Below, one piece after another: positions 1-10,364 of a DNA stretch of 64,000 bases. Position numbers and translations under genes: made by a program. The DNA is taken from positions 496,001-560,000 of the forward strand of contig NZ_OZ034983.1 of assembly GCF_964030845.1 (NCBI RefSeq), in the 5' to 3' direction. The notes below the pieces were generated by a model that searched no databases, was not told the DNA's origin, and worked only from the letters and a program-made list of their open reading frames with translations. The stretch comes from Candidatus Fukatsuia endosymbiont of Tuberolachnus salignus. GTDB taxonomy: Bacteria > Pseudomonadota > Gammaproteobacteria > Enterobacterales > Enterobacteriaceae. Every line of letters begins with the position of its first letter. Within the stretch, counting starts at the first letter, position 1.

Positions 1-2
1 TC

Positions 3-3000
3 GGCAGCGGCAGCCTGTTTGCCACATTAGCAATTTGGGGCTGGGTAAAAAATGGCATTAGCGTCGAGGGCAATGACGGTTTGGCGCAAGCGCTGCAGAT
101 ACACACCTATGTTTCGATGAGCGAGGTGGCACAGAGCGTGTTCAGTGATGTGACTACGCTCGGTAATTTCGCCCAAAGTAAAGTCCATTTGGCGCTTAAA
201 AGTTCGTTGGCTAAAGGCCCAGTAGGCAATTTTGCGCGCGGATTGCGATCTTTTGGCGGCAAGATAGTGTGGCTAGGACCGCTGTTTGATGTCGCCGATA
301 TTGCCCTCAGCAGTACCGAATACCATCTGGCAAAAAATGAAGCCCAAGCGAAAATTTTCCGTACCGAAATCATTTTCGGCAGTATCAGCCTAGGCTTGTC
401 GTTAGGTTTTATCGTAGCGAGCGTACTCGGCGCTACCTTGTTATCGGCGGTGTTACTCCCGATCGGTTTACTCTTGGCTGGGCTACGTTATTTGGTGGGT
501 TCTGCCCTGGCGGCGGCAGCTACTAATCAGGAAAAAGCCAAAATTATCAGCCAGTATTTTCAACAAATGCAGCAGGGATGGGCAAATGGCGGCTTTAAAT
601 TAGAAAATGGCGTATTGAGCCCCTATCCAGGGGTGGTGATCAACACACTTGATCTACGCACACCAACTAACGCCTCCGTGATTTTTAACCCCGAGGGTCT
701 TAAAATCAAAAAAGCCTTGTACCCGAATGATACTCAGCTGATTAATTGCTATGCGCTGCGTGATCAACAACAGGTCGATACCTGCATTCAGTTAAGCAAT
801 GAAGTGGGAACCATCAGAACACTGATACTGCCCATGACCACTTTAGCTACGCTCACCCCGGCTTATTATGTTGCCGATGAAGACGATATTGATACCTCCT
901 CTGATTTTGCCGCGTTACGTTACTTTCATAATAAAGTAAAAATCAACACCACAGCAGATAAGGCTTTTATCGTAAAAGATTATTGGCCAGATGAGCGCCC
1001 AGGTGACCAACTTCCGATTCCACTACTCGATACCCGTGTGCCGATTGAACTGAACTTTGCTTATCAAACCACGACGGTAGAGATTTTACTCGGTGAGCAT
1101 CATTATACCCTGATTGCCCCTGGGATCAGTGAAGGAATGCCCTTAGCCGACTCACCTTACAAAACACTGAGTTACCATTTCAAAGGGCCACAGACGGGTC
1201 AGGCTAAAGTCGTTTTGGTGTTAAACCGGGGTCAGGGCGCGATTAAAATTGAGAGTAATAATCAAAAAATTGAGTGGATCATTGAAGCTAGCCATTTGCC
1301 GTTGATTGAAGTGCGCGATGCTAAAGAAGGCACTAATGGTCGAAAACTCACCTTTTCGAGCAAAAAATTACTCGCCAATGGGTCCTATGAGGATGAAACC
1401 ATCGCCATCATTACCATTAGCGATAGAACGAAAACCACACTGCGCATTCAGCTAAAGCGAGGCACGATAACATTGGATATTCCACAAGATAGCCATCACT
1501 ATCCGGTTCGCCACGCGCTGCCTGTGCCAGGTAATGGCAATAGCCATACGCTGCAAGAAGTCAATCAATTCATTAGTGCCGAAGCGAGCTACCCGCGGAT
1601 CATTCATTATTTGAAAGTAGATAAGTTTAAGTTCAATGGCGTTAACAATGAAAACTGCTTTTATCTTAAAGATCCGGATAAAGTGGTTTATATCCCAGAC
1701 AGCACCGATCTAAAATTTAATCAAGTTAAATTAATGTTTTACAATGATAAATACGTTTTTTACCAAGGTGACATCACCTTTTCTGTATTGAATGAGCACG
1801 CTAATCAAACCTTAAAACAGGTATTTTGGATCAGCTTGTTAAACACCAATCAAGTGCATCGGATCTATCTGCCAATAGTCCATCTTATGGATCATCAGCA
1901 AGACGTCAAAACCTCCTCGACCATGATCCAAACGCAAGTGTTAGAAAAAGGCATTCTGTTTAAGCAACAGTTTACTGATTATAGTGGGAAAAAGACGATT
2001 TTTTTAACCTATCTGATTGATACCACCAAGACAAGCGATAAACTATATCTACTTGAAATTGAAGGACAAGGGCTGAGCGACCAAGAGCAGCAGACATTAA
2101 AAAATAGTGACATCAATCAATTAAAAAAATTAATGAAGAACTTGAAAAAATATCAATGGAAGGAACAGTGGGGAGCGGGAGCCCAACCCTTAGAAGATCC
2201 GAAATATACAGCATTAAAACTCTTCTCTCCTTTGGAAATAAAAGAAGCTCTCGGTATTTCAACAGCAACCAAGGCTATTTTTTTACCACCACAGCTACCG
2301 CAAAACACCAGCAGTATCACCATCGGTGATCGGCTGATCTGGCCGATGCCAAACAGCTTGAAGGGGGTTACTGGCACCATCACCGCCAGAATAGCAGCGG
2401 CAACACTGGATAATGCTAAATACCATATTCATCTGGTAGGAATAGTGCCAGGAACGACAGCGGCTGATCACTATTATTATTGGCAAGTCACTGAAGCGGA
2501 TAACTACAATCAATTCCATGCGCTATATCTGCAACACGCAGATAATAATGCCGAAGAAATTGATCTCCTCAGACTGGGTTTAACCAAAAAACAGATCAAA
2601 AACATCACCGGGGCCAATAAAGGGGTTTACCTGCATAGGCGTGATGGCCTGCGCGCTTACCTCACCAGTCATAGCCTGGAAGACGGCACATTACTCAATG
2701 CCAATAGCGCCAGTGCAGTAGCAGCAACGCAGACCAGCATCACCCGCTTCGGTCAATTTTTACTCTGTAAAGAAGATAAAATTTACCTGGGCCACGCCAA
2801 TGAGAGGCAAGGGGTCTGGATGCTCGACAGCCTGATTACGCGTGAAAAAGTGATCCGCTATCTGCCGGGAGAAAATATTACCGCTGAGATGTTTAGCTAC
2901 AATGGCAAACCAAGAGGGATCAATACCTTACTCAGCAACGCGGTTATTTTGCCCGCCAGCAGCACAGAGGAGAGTGAAACCGGTAAACTGCCGTACGGTG

Positions 3001-3923
3001 AAAAGGTAGACGAAGCCAGCATGGCCGCCAATGGCAGTTTGCAAGTGATCACTACCAGCGGATTAGTTTTGGCGGTTACAGTCAATACCCCCTCAAATCC
3101 ACCCGATTTTACGTTTGATTTAATCGGTGTCACCACCGTCTTTAGTAGGAAATACCAACAGAAGGAGACACAAATCAAGACCCTGTTTTCTGGCATATTC
3201 AGTAAACTAACCTTGCCTGAGATCATCACGCTGCCTTATGACCAACAAACCGACTGGTATCATCCTAAAAGTCAAACCCTGTTTATACCACGATCTCATG
3301 CGCCCTACCTAGGCTGTAATACAGCAAGCAAAACCGCTTATTTTAGTACCACCAACAGTGCCGGTGACCGCGCCCAACTGAGGACGGCTACCACACAAAT
3401 TTCAGCAACAGCAAGCTATACTGGAACGTCGGATTTTGCATCATCAGGTCACTATAGCCGTCAAGGCGATATACTGATGCTCAATGCCGATCACATTGAC
3501 CAACCGCACGATTATTTTAGCCTAGATGGGGTGTCGCATTTTTTGCTGCAGATCCGGCAACCGAAAACTGAAGCCTTCACTTTTGAATTAAAACTCCTCC
3601 CCTATCCCGTAATCGGCCTCTTTCATGATGCCGATCGGCAGGTCATTTGCAAAATTGACGCGACCATCACGCCACAAAAGGTGTTGATGAAGCGCCAAAA
3701 CACAGCACTCTGTTTGTCGATAGGGACAAAATGGCTGGTGATTAATGATGCCTTCGCCCCGATGAAACCAAATCTTGACAAACTGAAATTTACTTTCACT
3801 TATGATGGTATTCAACCCACCGCTCAGCAGTTGGTTAATCACTATATTAAAACGCTGGGTGAGCAAAATATCACTGATCGTGCTAATGCGGGGATCAAGA
3901 TCCCGATATTATTATCGGCCTAA
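3..3923 (+). CDS. Large toxin with TcdA/TcdB-like pore-forming region, 5' end outside window
   Basis: The frame is open from base 3, so the gene begins before the window; an apparent TTG start at base 81 is only an internal codon. About 1306 codons are visible. The first about 180 residues hold a long hydrophobic stretch (about residues 123-176, rich in Leu, Gly, Ala, Ile) preceded by GPLFDVADIAL, as in the translocation or pore-forming region of large clostridial-type and Mcf-like toxins. The rest is a beta-rich region with motifs such as LIAPGI and RLIWPMP. The gene at 59559-64000 shares the same order of motifs (LIAPGI, WII.ASH, RLIWP.P..L.GVTG), so the two are paralogues. No catalytic motif is recognised in the visible part. 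Role is inferred: secreted or injected toxin acting on host membranes. The next gene starts 55 bases downstream. Confidence 0.75.
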   Translation, partial: GSGSLFATLAIWGWVKNGISVEGNDGLAQALQIHTYVSMSEVAQSVFSDVTTLGNFAQSKVHLALKSSLAKGPVGNFARGLRSFGGKIVWLGPLFDVADIALSSTEYHLAKNEAQAKIFRTEIIFGSISLGLSLGFIVASVLGATLLSAVLLPIGLLLAGLRYLVGSALAAAATNQEKAKIISQYFQQMQQGWANGGFKLENGVLSPYPGVVINTLDLRTPTNASVIFNPEGLKIKKALYPNDTQLINCYALRDQQQVDTCIQLSNEVGTIRTLILPMTTLATLTPAYYVADEDDIDTSSDFAALRYFHNKVKINTTADKAFIVKDYWPDERPGDQLPIPLLDTRVPIELNFAYQTTTVEILLGEHHYTLIAPGISEGMPLADSPYKTLSYHFKGPQTGQAKVVLVLNRGQGAIKIESNNQKIEWIIEASHLPLIEVRDAKEGTNGRKLTFSSKKLLANGSYEDETIAIITISDRTKTTLRIQLKRGTITLDIPQDSHHYPVRHALPVPGNGNSHTLQEVNQFISAEASYPRIIHYLKVDKFKFNGVNNENCFYLKDPDKVVYIPDSTDLKFNQVKLMFYNDKYVFYQGDITFSVLNEHANQTLKQVFWISLLNTNQVHRIYLPIVHLMDHQQDVKTSSTMIQTQVLEKGILFKQQFTDYSGKKTIFLTYLIDTTKTSDKLYLLEIEGQGLSDQEQQTLKNSDINQLKKLMKNLKKYQWKEQWGAGAQPLEDPKYTALKLFSPLEIKEALGISTATKAIFLPPQLPQNTSSITIGDRLIWPMPNSLKGVTGTITARIAAATLDNAKYHIHLVGIVPGTTAADHYYYWQVTEADNYNQFHALYLQHADNNAEEIDLLRLGLTKKQIKNITGANKGVYLHRRDGLRAYLTSHSLEDGTLLNANSASAVAATQTSITRFGQFLLCKEDKIYLGHANERQGVWMLDSLITREKVIRYLPGENITAEMFSYNGKPRGINTLLSNAVILPASSTEESETGKLPYGEKVDEASMAANGSLQVITTSGLVLAVTVNTPSNPPDFTFDLIGVTTVFSRKYQQKETQIKTLFSGIFSKLTLPEIITLPYDQQTDWYHPKSQTLFIPRSHAPYLGCNTASKTAYFSTTNSAGDRAQLRTATTQISATASYTGTSDFASSGHYSRQGDILMLNADHIDQPHDYFSLDGVSHFLLQIRQPKTEAFTFELKLLPYPVIGLFHDADRQVICKIDATITPQKVLMKRQNTALCLSIGTKWLVINDAFAPMKPNLDKLKFTFTYDGIQPTAQQLVNHYIKTLGEQNITDRANAGIKIPILLSA

Positions 3924-3978
3924 TATTTGATTGTAATGATCCGCAACCCGTTTATTTCCGCTCTTTTGGAGAACCAAT

Positions 3979-6630
3979 ATGTCTATTACCAACACCACAA
4001 ACGATCTTGCAGACCATGAAGTAGAATCGACCACCAACCTCTCGAACCTTAATATGCCTAATATGTCGTATCTAACGCGCCTGACAGATGATCAATTATT
4101 ACAAGCAGTTATTAATGAGTTAGGTAATGATAATGAAAGCGAAATATCCAATGAGATTCGACCTAATATTACTGCCCAATCCGCATTAGTCACTTCCGCA
4201 AAGGCATTAAAACACTTTAAGGTGGTCAGGCTCGTGCTAGCGCATCTTTTCGGCGCAGAGATCACTTTCCCTATTGCTGATGTAGTCGCTGGCTCCCATG
4301 CCGGTCAGGAAGCCAAGTTGTTAACACTTTACTGCTCGACGCGTAGTAAAACCCTGGTAGAAAAAGTGCTCGGCTGTCCTGCAAATGAGGTCACGCCAGC
4401 GCTGGTACATCATTTTTTCGGGCGTCTAGCCTGGATAGACGAATCAACGTTGACTGGCACCAGTGCGCAAGCACAGCTGGAGAAGTATCTATTCGGAATA
4501 AATCCTTTTTGGGATAAAGAAATCCAGCTGGGAGCCGGTGATTACTCGGAGCTTGGAGGGCTATTAACCCCTGTCCCTACGGATCTACGTTCATGGATGA
4601 TACAGTTCAAACGTGGAGAAAGACTTTATATTGCCGCTGAATGGCTTGCCACAGTATCAGCAGCGGATCTGTACGATGGCTTTGCTCAAGGCGAAGGAAA
4701 AAAAGATGCCGCTCCCTTACTGGTCTTTACCACTGCTTTTGATCGGTTATTAGCACCGCTACCCCATGAATACCAGGACAATTTGCTCGTACCGGCACTG
4801 ACTAAACAAATAAGCTCGGTTGCCTCGTGGCTTTCGATCGAGATTTATCTCTCTAAAATGGCTGATGCTAGCACAATCGATTTGGGAGAGCCGGTATCTT
4901 TAGCCACAAGAATGTTGTTTTATCATAAGATCACACAATATGTTATCAACCCTGATAATGGAACCTGGCTCGCGACTGATATCGAACGGGCACAAAATGC
5001 GCCCGGTATGCAAACCTTATCTCTTGCCATCTCACTGCGTAGAGAGCATTCAACCCTCAAACCGGAGCAAGCATTAAAGATCGCCGCTCTGCTATTAGCA
5101 CCGATGATCATACAGGCGGGAGAGTCTCAGGAAGTTGAAAATGCGCCTAACCCACTACCACTGATTGATCCATTGCCTAAGCTCAATGTTCTACTGGCAG
5201 CGAGCAGCAGCACTGCCCCTGCTGATCAACTTTTTAACCTGATCGGGATCGACACACTTTGTCAGCACAATGGCACACAGCGGCAATTGCGCCAATCGGC
5301 GCGTGATACCTGGCAGGCATTGATGCAAACCACACAGTTCACTGAATTTTCCGCTCCTCTGCTAAAAAGAATCGGCTGGTACGGTGGTGAGGCAAAAGAA
5401 CGCACTTCACCGAGAGTGACTCAGGCACTGGTTGGTAAAGTCATCATTGAGCATTTTCTCGGTGCTACCGTGGGCACCACGCGTTCTATCATGCAAGAGT
5501 TCCGAGATAACCAAGCGACGGAATATACCCACGCCCAGATGTTTGATCGACTCAAAGCCTCGATAACATTGCGTAACCCGGGTGTCTCAACCGCTACCCT
5601 GGATATGCTGCACTACCTGCTATGCCGTGAAATAGCCCCCGAATTATTCATACTCAATGTGCCAGATTCCCTCTGCTATGGTCGTTCATTGCAAAGTGTA
5701 GCCTTGCTACACGGTATAGCACTGTTAGAGGCGATGACGCCGGGAGCCTCTCATGGGGCAAAATTTGACGACGTCGTTACCTTATCTGCCCAGCTAGCGA
5801 GTAGCCAGGATCCATCAATCCAAAAATTATGGGTAGAGACGCAGGTGTATCCCGCATTACGCTATGCACAGGCACACAACGCTATCACGCCAATTAATGA
5901 CATTCACAGGGCAACCACAGAGCAGATCACCACGGCGGTAAATTATCTGCGTGATCAGCAAAATCAGCATGCCAATGCCCTCAATAAATTGCAGAGCAAA
6001 GCGCCTGATCGCCGCGCGATAGCCGAGCACCAACTCACCAATGCAGGGGTGGATCAACAGTATTGGTCGGGTGATCCACGACCTCATCAGGAATATTTAA
6101 CGCGATGTCATGTGTTAGAGGCAACTGAAGAGACATGGGATGAAAGTAAAGCGAATTTCTTTACTAACTGGGGTGCGGGACCACATGAGCGGGGGGGCTA
6201 TATACCTCACACTCCTGAAGCCTATCCTTCTTTGGTGGATCTGATGATGATGGGTGATCGTTATATAGAGGGCGTTCAAGATGTCCCTCATGCTTTTGAC
6301 AGCGCTTTTACGCTTTTTTCTCAGACGATAACCGCTGCCGAAACCGATATTATACAGCGGTTATTGTTAGAATTACCGGCCAGTGATCGTACACTACTGG
6401 CTACGTCAACCTGTGAACTGAGTCGACTAAAATTTGCTGACGAGCAAGCCTATCAAGGCATTTTTATCCGCTGCCAATCTGGCGATCATAGTCATGATTT
6501 TAAACAGCATAACACCGCTACCGAAGCTTATTTTGAAATTATTCCCGCGGCAGGGGTGGCGAGGAAAATCGAGCAGAGTTTTGACTATGGTCATCATTAC
6601 ATAGCAGATCAGCCGGACCGAGCGCAATGA
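3979..6630 (+). CDS. N-terminal part of a toxin-like protein, probably frameshifted from the next ORF
   Basis: An 883-residue, mostly alpha-helical, soluble protein starting after a good ribosome site (ggagaa, 7 bases before ATG). I do not recognise a named domain. It resembles the ORF at 10312-12747 in its last third: both have a helical segment with an APDR motif, then a region ending in YQGIF or GYRGA, and then a short beta stretch. The stop at 6628 lies just after PDRAQ. In the +1 frame the reading continues without a stop from base 6605 (QISRTERNDEEA) straight into the glycosyltransferase ORF at 6698. The simplest reading is one ancestral gene of about 1900 codons broken by a single-base change near 6605-6627. 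Alternatively the two halves are translated separately. The catalytic part lies in the next ORF. Confidence 0.7.
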   Translation: MSITNTTNDLADHEVESTTNLSNLNMPNMSYLTRLTDDQLLQAVINELGNDNESEISNEIRPNITAQSALVTSAKALKHFKVVRLVLAHLFGAEITFPIADVVAGSHAGQEAKLLTLYCSTRSKTLVEKVLGCPANEVTPALVHHFFGRLAWIDESTLTGTSAQAQLEKYLFGINPFWDKEIQLGAGDYSELGGLLTPVPTDLRSWMIQFKRGERLYIAAEWLATVSAADLYDGFAQGEGKKDAAPLLVFTTAFDRLLAPLPHEYQDNLLVPALTKQISSVASWLSIEIYLSKMADASTIDLGEPVSLATRMLFYHKITQYVINPDNGTWLATDIERAQNAPGMQTLSLAISLRREHSTLKPEQALKIAALLLAPMIIQAGESQEVENAPNPLPLIDPLPKLNVLLAASSSTAPADQLFNLIGIDTLCQHNGTQRQLRQSARDTWQALMQTTQFTEFSAPLLKRIGWYGGEAKERTSPRVTQALVGKVIIEHFLGATVGTTRSIMQEFRDNQATEYTHAQMFDRLKASITLRNPGVSTATLDMLHYLLCREIAPELFILNVPDSLCYGRSLQSVALLHGIALLEAMTPGASHGAKFDDVVTLSAQLASSQDPSIQKLWVETQVYPALRYAQAHNAITPINDIHRATTEQITTAVNYLRDQQNQHANALNKLQSKAPDRRAIAEHQLTNAGVDQQYWSGDPRPHQEYLTRCHVLEATEETWDESKANFFTNWGAGPHERGGYIPHTPEAYPSLVDLMMMGDRYIEGVQDVPHAFDSAFTLFSQTITAAETDIIQRLLLELPASDRTLLATSTCELSRLKFADEQAYQGIFIRCQSGDHSHDFKQHNTATEAYFEIIPAAGVARKIEQSFDYGHHYIADQPDRAQ

Positions 6631-6697
6631 CGAAGAGGCGACACGGAGACAGGCCGCGATCATCACTCCACAGCTCCCTTTTGATAGCAGTGCCTAT

Positions 6698-9694
6698 TTG
6701 CACGGCACGCCGGCGCGCTCGATGAAAGAGGTGCCCGATCCACGTAAAGCAACACTACTCCCTGCTGCGCCACTGATTTTCACTGCTTCTGCCGATCAAA
6801 CAGCAGCGATGAATCAAATAGCGACTGCCGCTGCACAACATTTGTTGGCTGATCCCTTGACGGCGACGAAAAAAGTACATTCCGGTGAAACCCGATGGGA
6901 GCAGGTATTTGCATCAGAACGTGCCATTGTCGATTTTATGGCCCGTACCTTGATCCCCTTCTTCGGTTGTATTACCGATCTGGCTCAGGGAAAGCGTAGC
7001 GCGGGCGTGATTGGCGGCTGTGCATTGGATATTGCTTTTGCTCTGATCCCGCTGGGTCAGTTCGTTGGCTCAACCGCACGAATTATCTGGCGCGCGGGAG
7101 AAATGACCCTGCTTTCGCTAGGCGAAGCGATGAGTGACGCTACGGTTAAATTAATTAGCGGCCTAGCGCAACAAAGCACGGTATTCGCCTTGCCGGATAT
7201 GATCAAAGGTGGCAGATGGCTGCTGACCTCGGCATGGCGGATATTATTGGATCAGGTCCCCACACTCGCCAAATTAACCCAGGCAAGTAGCCGTCTTATA
7301 GAAGAGGGCATTATACTTAATGGCAGTTATTATCGCGCGCCACAAGGCTTAACCGCCACCAAATTCCCCACGACTCTGCTGGGTGATCTGGAACAGAAGC
7401 GTCATGTATTAACCCGTTCAACCAGCGAAGGTAGCGTTCATGCGGTGGATGCCACCAACAATCTGCCCTACGGGCCTTTATTATCCTTACCCGGCTACGC
7501 CGGTGAGCACGCAACATTTTTCTATCCCCGGGAGATCAAGCTAGTACCGAATGTACATAACGGGGGTTTTATCACCGATGTTGCATTAAACGAAACGGCG
7601 AGAATTGTTGATCGTGATAGCCTAGGGATTGATTTTGGCGTTGGCAGCCACGTTTATCGCGCCACACCACATCAATCCATTTTACGCGATTTGGAACACC
7701 GAGTTTCGACCGAGGCCGAGAATTTAGAATCTGTTTCCTGTGGCCTACGGGTACGACGTAGCCTTGGTAAGCAGTGTTTAGAGAAAGAGCTTAAGTCATT
7801 CGATGATCCGCGAGAACTTCGTTACCAGGCACTGACCCACCAACGCTATCAGCATGGTCAGACCGGCGAACAAACTGCAGGCTTACTAGTCTTGGAACGA
7901 CGCATTTATCGCTACGATCCAGCAGGAAAACAACAGCTAGCATTAGCCGAAGAAAACACATCATTAATTTATAAAAAGGAGGTGCGGGGGCGAGTCGAGT
8001 CAGAGCCTCTGTTCGGCAAACCTCATGCGTTTGCTGATCAAGTGCTGGATAAAAACACCTACGTGATAAAACTTGAGGGTATTGTCGACAACATAGCGGA
8101 TAAACGCACGCTGCGCGCACTCATTATTACAGACCCAGGCAAGGAAGGGGCTGAAATAATTATGTTAGAAGCCGATCCTTTGATTTTTTACGGCGCGAAG
8201 ATGCCAAATGCACGTAACCTAAAATGGTATGACCAAGTGCAATTTGTTCGCTATAGAGAAAAAAATACACAGGAAAAGGAGATTATCGACCATTATTTGG
8301 CAACTATAAAGAAAGAGTATCACCCACAAGGTGAAAACGCATTATTACCTGTTGAACCGGTACCCGGTGTTATTCCGTTGCCTCTGGCACGCTTCAATGC
8401 TCCACTCAGTGAGGATATTGCCCTCGCGTTTAAAGCCAAAGAGGTTAGACTCCCACGGTATCGTGGAATACAGCTAGAGATAGAACCAGATGACTTTGGC
8501 AATACAACGCGGCAATTTTCACTTTATCGCGGTCAGACGCGTGATCCCATCTCTGTGGTATACGATACCGATTGGGGCACATGGCGAGAGGTAACAGAGA
8601 CAACGGTAATGAAAAGAGGACGTGCAATATCTATAAAACAGCTGGGAGATCCCATCTGGCCAGACCCGTCAGGTCAATGGAAATCGGGCAGCTATGCTGA
8701 TTTTCAACAAATAAAAAATCAATTGCCGAGCGCAATAAGGCACGAAATCATCACATTAGGCAGTATCTCATCAGTACCTCCTGCTCAGGCAGCATTGATC
8801 CCACAGCAGATCCATTATATTTGGGTCGGTGAGGTGATACCGGATAAATTGCTCGATAACATCGCTAAAAATGTGAAAAACAGCCCGAACTACAAATCGA
8901 TTATTCACGTTGATGCGGATAGTTCAACTATTTTCAAAGAGATAAAACGGCAATTAAACAATAAAATTGCCACTAAATTTTCCGAAAAAATAAAGGCTAA
9001 GTTGGGCTATAAAGTGGGTAATATCGAAATCCGCGATCTGCACCAAAACGAGTTTTTTCGTAATTTTAGAAAGACAGACTCAGGAGAAATGTATCAACAT
9101 TTTCGCGCCGGTATCGGAAAAAATTACTCAGCAACATCAGACACATTGCGTTACCCCCTAGTCGATGAGCACGGGGGGATTTACCTCGATACAGATGACA
9201 CCATTGTACGCAAGGTGCATGGTATTCAACTGAAAGCAATGCCTAATGACATACTGCTAAATGGCGTGGTAACGCATGAACCCACTTTATTCAAAGGTCA
9301 TAACACCAGTTGTTTTGCCAGTCAGCCGAATAATCCGGTATTAAAGGAAATGATCAAAGAGATGAATCAGCGTTATAAAAAAAATGAAGCATTTTTTGCT
9401 ACCCCTCGTCCTTATATAAATCAGGGAGCATCCCGAGCGGAATTTAAGGCTTACCAACGAAAAATTTTCGACGTCACTGGCCCCACAATGTTTAATGATG
9501 TACTGCGCCAACAGCGACCTGATTATTACTTTCTAGACAAGCTACATGAGAAACACCTCGAGTTTTCATCTGGGGTGGTATCAAAAGACTATATCAAGGC
9601 AGCAAAGAACGCGTCTGACTATTACTTCCCTTTCGACTCGATGTTTTTTGAGGTTAATATCGGTGCCGAACAATCTATGCAGCATACGCGTTAG
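6698..9694 (+). CDS. Toxin C-terminal part with DXD glycosyltransferase domain
   Basis: 998 residues from a TTG start with no clear ribosome site, which supports the view that it is the continuation of the preceding ORF. A hydrophobic block lies near residues 85-150 (LIPFFGCITDL, LDIAFALIPLG), aligned in style with the same block in the ORF at 12752. At about residues 700-710 is IPQQIHYIWVG, and at about 826-835 GGIYLDTDDT. Together with an upstream SDTLRYP these are the signature of the sugar-binding DXD glycosyltransferase family (Gly_transf_sug) seen in TcdA/TcdB, LifA/Efa1 and related effectors. These enzymes transfer a sugar from a nucleotide-sugar to host proteins using a divalent metal held by the DXD aspartates. 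The host target here cannot be told. Both DXD aspartates are present, so the domain could be active if it is translated. Confidence 0.8.
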   Translation: MHGTPARSMKEVPDPRKATLLPAAPLIFTASADQTAAMNQIATAAAQHLLADPLTATKKVHSGETRWEQVFASERAIVDFMARTLIPFFGCITDLAQGKRSAGVIGGCALDIAFALIPLGQFVGSTARIIWRAGEMTLLSLGEAMSDATVKLISGLAQQSTVFALPDMIKGGRWLLTSAWRILLDQVPTLAKLTQASSRLIEEGIILNGSYYRAPQGLTATKFPTTLLGDLEQKRHVLTRSTSEGSVHAVDATNNLPYGPLLSLPGYAGEHATFFYPREIKLVPNVHNGGFITDVALNETARIVDRDSLGIDFGVGSHVYRATPHQSILRDLEHRVSTEAENLESVSCGLRVRRSLGKQCLEKELKSFDDPRELRYQALTHQRYQHGQTGEQTAGLLVLERRIYRYDPAGKQQLALAEENTSLIYKKEVRGRVESEPLFGKPHAFADQVLDKNTYVIKLEGIVDNIADKRTLRALIITDPGKEGAEIIMLEADPLIFYGAKMPNARNLKWYDQVQFVRYREKNTQEKEIIDHYLATIKKEYHPQGENALLPVEPVPGVIPLPLARFNAPLSEDIALAFKAKEVRLPRYRGIQLEIEPDDFGNTTRQFSLYRGQTRDPISVVYDTDWGTWREVTETTVMKRGRAISIKQLGDPIWPDPSGQWKSGSYADFQQIKNQLPSAIRHEIITLGSISSVPPAQAALIPQQIHYIWVGEVIPDKLLDNIAKNVKNSPNYKSIIHVDADSSTIFKEIKRQLNNKIATKFSEKIKAKLGYKVGNIEIRDLHQNEFFRNFRKTDSGEMYQHFRAGIGKNYSATSDTLRYPLVDEHGGIYLDTDDTIVRKVHGIQLKAMPNDILLNGVVTHEPTLFKGHNTSCFASQPNNPVLKEMIKEMNQRYKKNEAFFATPRPYINQGASRAEFKAYQRKIFDVTGPTMFNDVLRQQRPDYYFLDKLHEKHLEFSSGVVSKDYIKAAKNASDYYFPFDSMFFEVNIGAEQSMQHTR

Positions 9695-10043
9695 GGGCTA
9701 TCGCAATCCAATAAGTAAACATTTTCTGGCAGTCGTATTTCAGCTCTTTTTCCCAATGAAGTACGACCTCGCGTATTGATGCACAGTTTTCCGCTGATGA
9801 TCTCTGCCGAGGGATGCACAGACAGTCGTTCATCGATAAATCCTTTAACCACATCCCTGATCTCGCGGAAAGCATTGCCCGTACTAGCTGTTGAGCACCT
9901 TTCCTGAGCCAGCGCTGTCGCCCGGCGGCAAAATTATGTGCATTTCGCCTGGGATCGGGCCCTATTGCACTCTGAATGCTCACTTTCCAGGTATTAATTC
10001 AACCAGTGATCAATCATCCGACATAAAAATAAAGAGGCAACCT
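9695..10043. other. Intergenic stretch, no assigned gene
   Basis: About 350 bases between two toxin genes. No complete gene is recognised. On the - strand, about 9700-9860 reads as an open stretch (INTRGRTSLGKRAE within it) that could be the remains of a coding region, but I cannot assign it. A ribosome site (aaagagg) near the right end serves the ORF starting at 10044. Confidence 0.4.
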
Positions 10044-10364
10044 ATGCTTAAAACTAACGTTAACCAATCCGATATCAATAACCTGACTATTGCCGAGCTG
10101 CGTAACAACTCACCCTTTGCTAACACCGCACTGCCAACAGAGACCGAAGCACAGGCCGCTTTTTCTCTTTTATCAAACCTGCTCAGAGAGGCGAGCTTTA
10201 TAGCCATCCCGGGAGGGATGATAAGCAATATTGATGCATTCAATTCAAGTTCAGTGTGGAGTGACGATGATAGCTTTGCTACTTTCGCGCAAAAACAAAA
10301 AGTAAAAGAATTTGTTACTGGCGCCACAAAAATTGAAGGAACAACACCGAGTGAACAGATATAA
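10044..10364 (+). pseudogene. N-terminal fragment of the second frameshifted toxin
   Basis: The ATG at 10044 follows a clear ribosome site (aaagagg, 7 bases upstream), and the protein opens MLKTNVNQSD. It runs 106 codons and stops at 10362. The next ORF overlaps it in the +1 frame. Deleting one A from the A-run near 10328-10332 would join FVTGAT directly to KLKEQHRVNR of the following frame. This matches the layout of the gene at 3979, where a similar stretch (LVTSAKALKHFK) lies in one continuous frame. I therefore read it as the true start of the toxin gene that continues to 14992. A sequencing error in the homopolymer is the main alternative. Confidence 0.6.

Noticed and set aside
81..3923. 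TTG at base 81 as the start of the first toxin
   Set aside because: The frame is open back to base 3, and those codons align with the paralogue at the right end, so the true start is outside the window.
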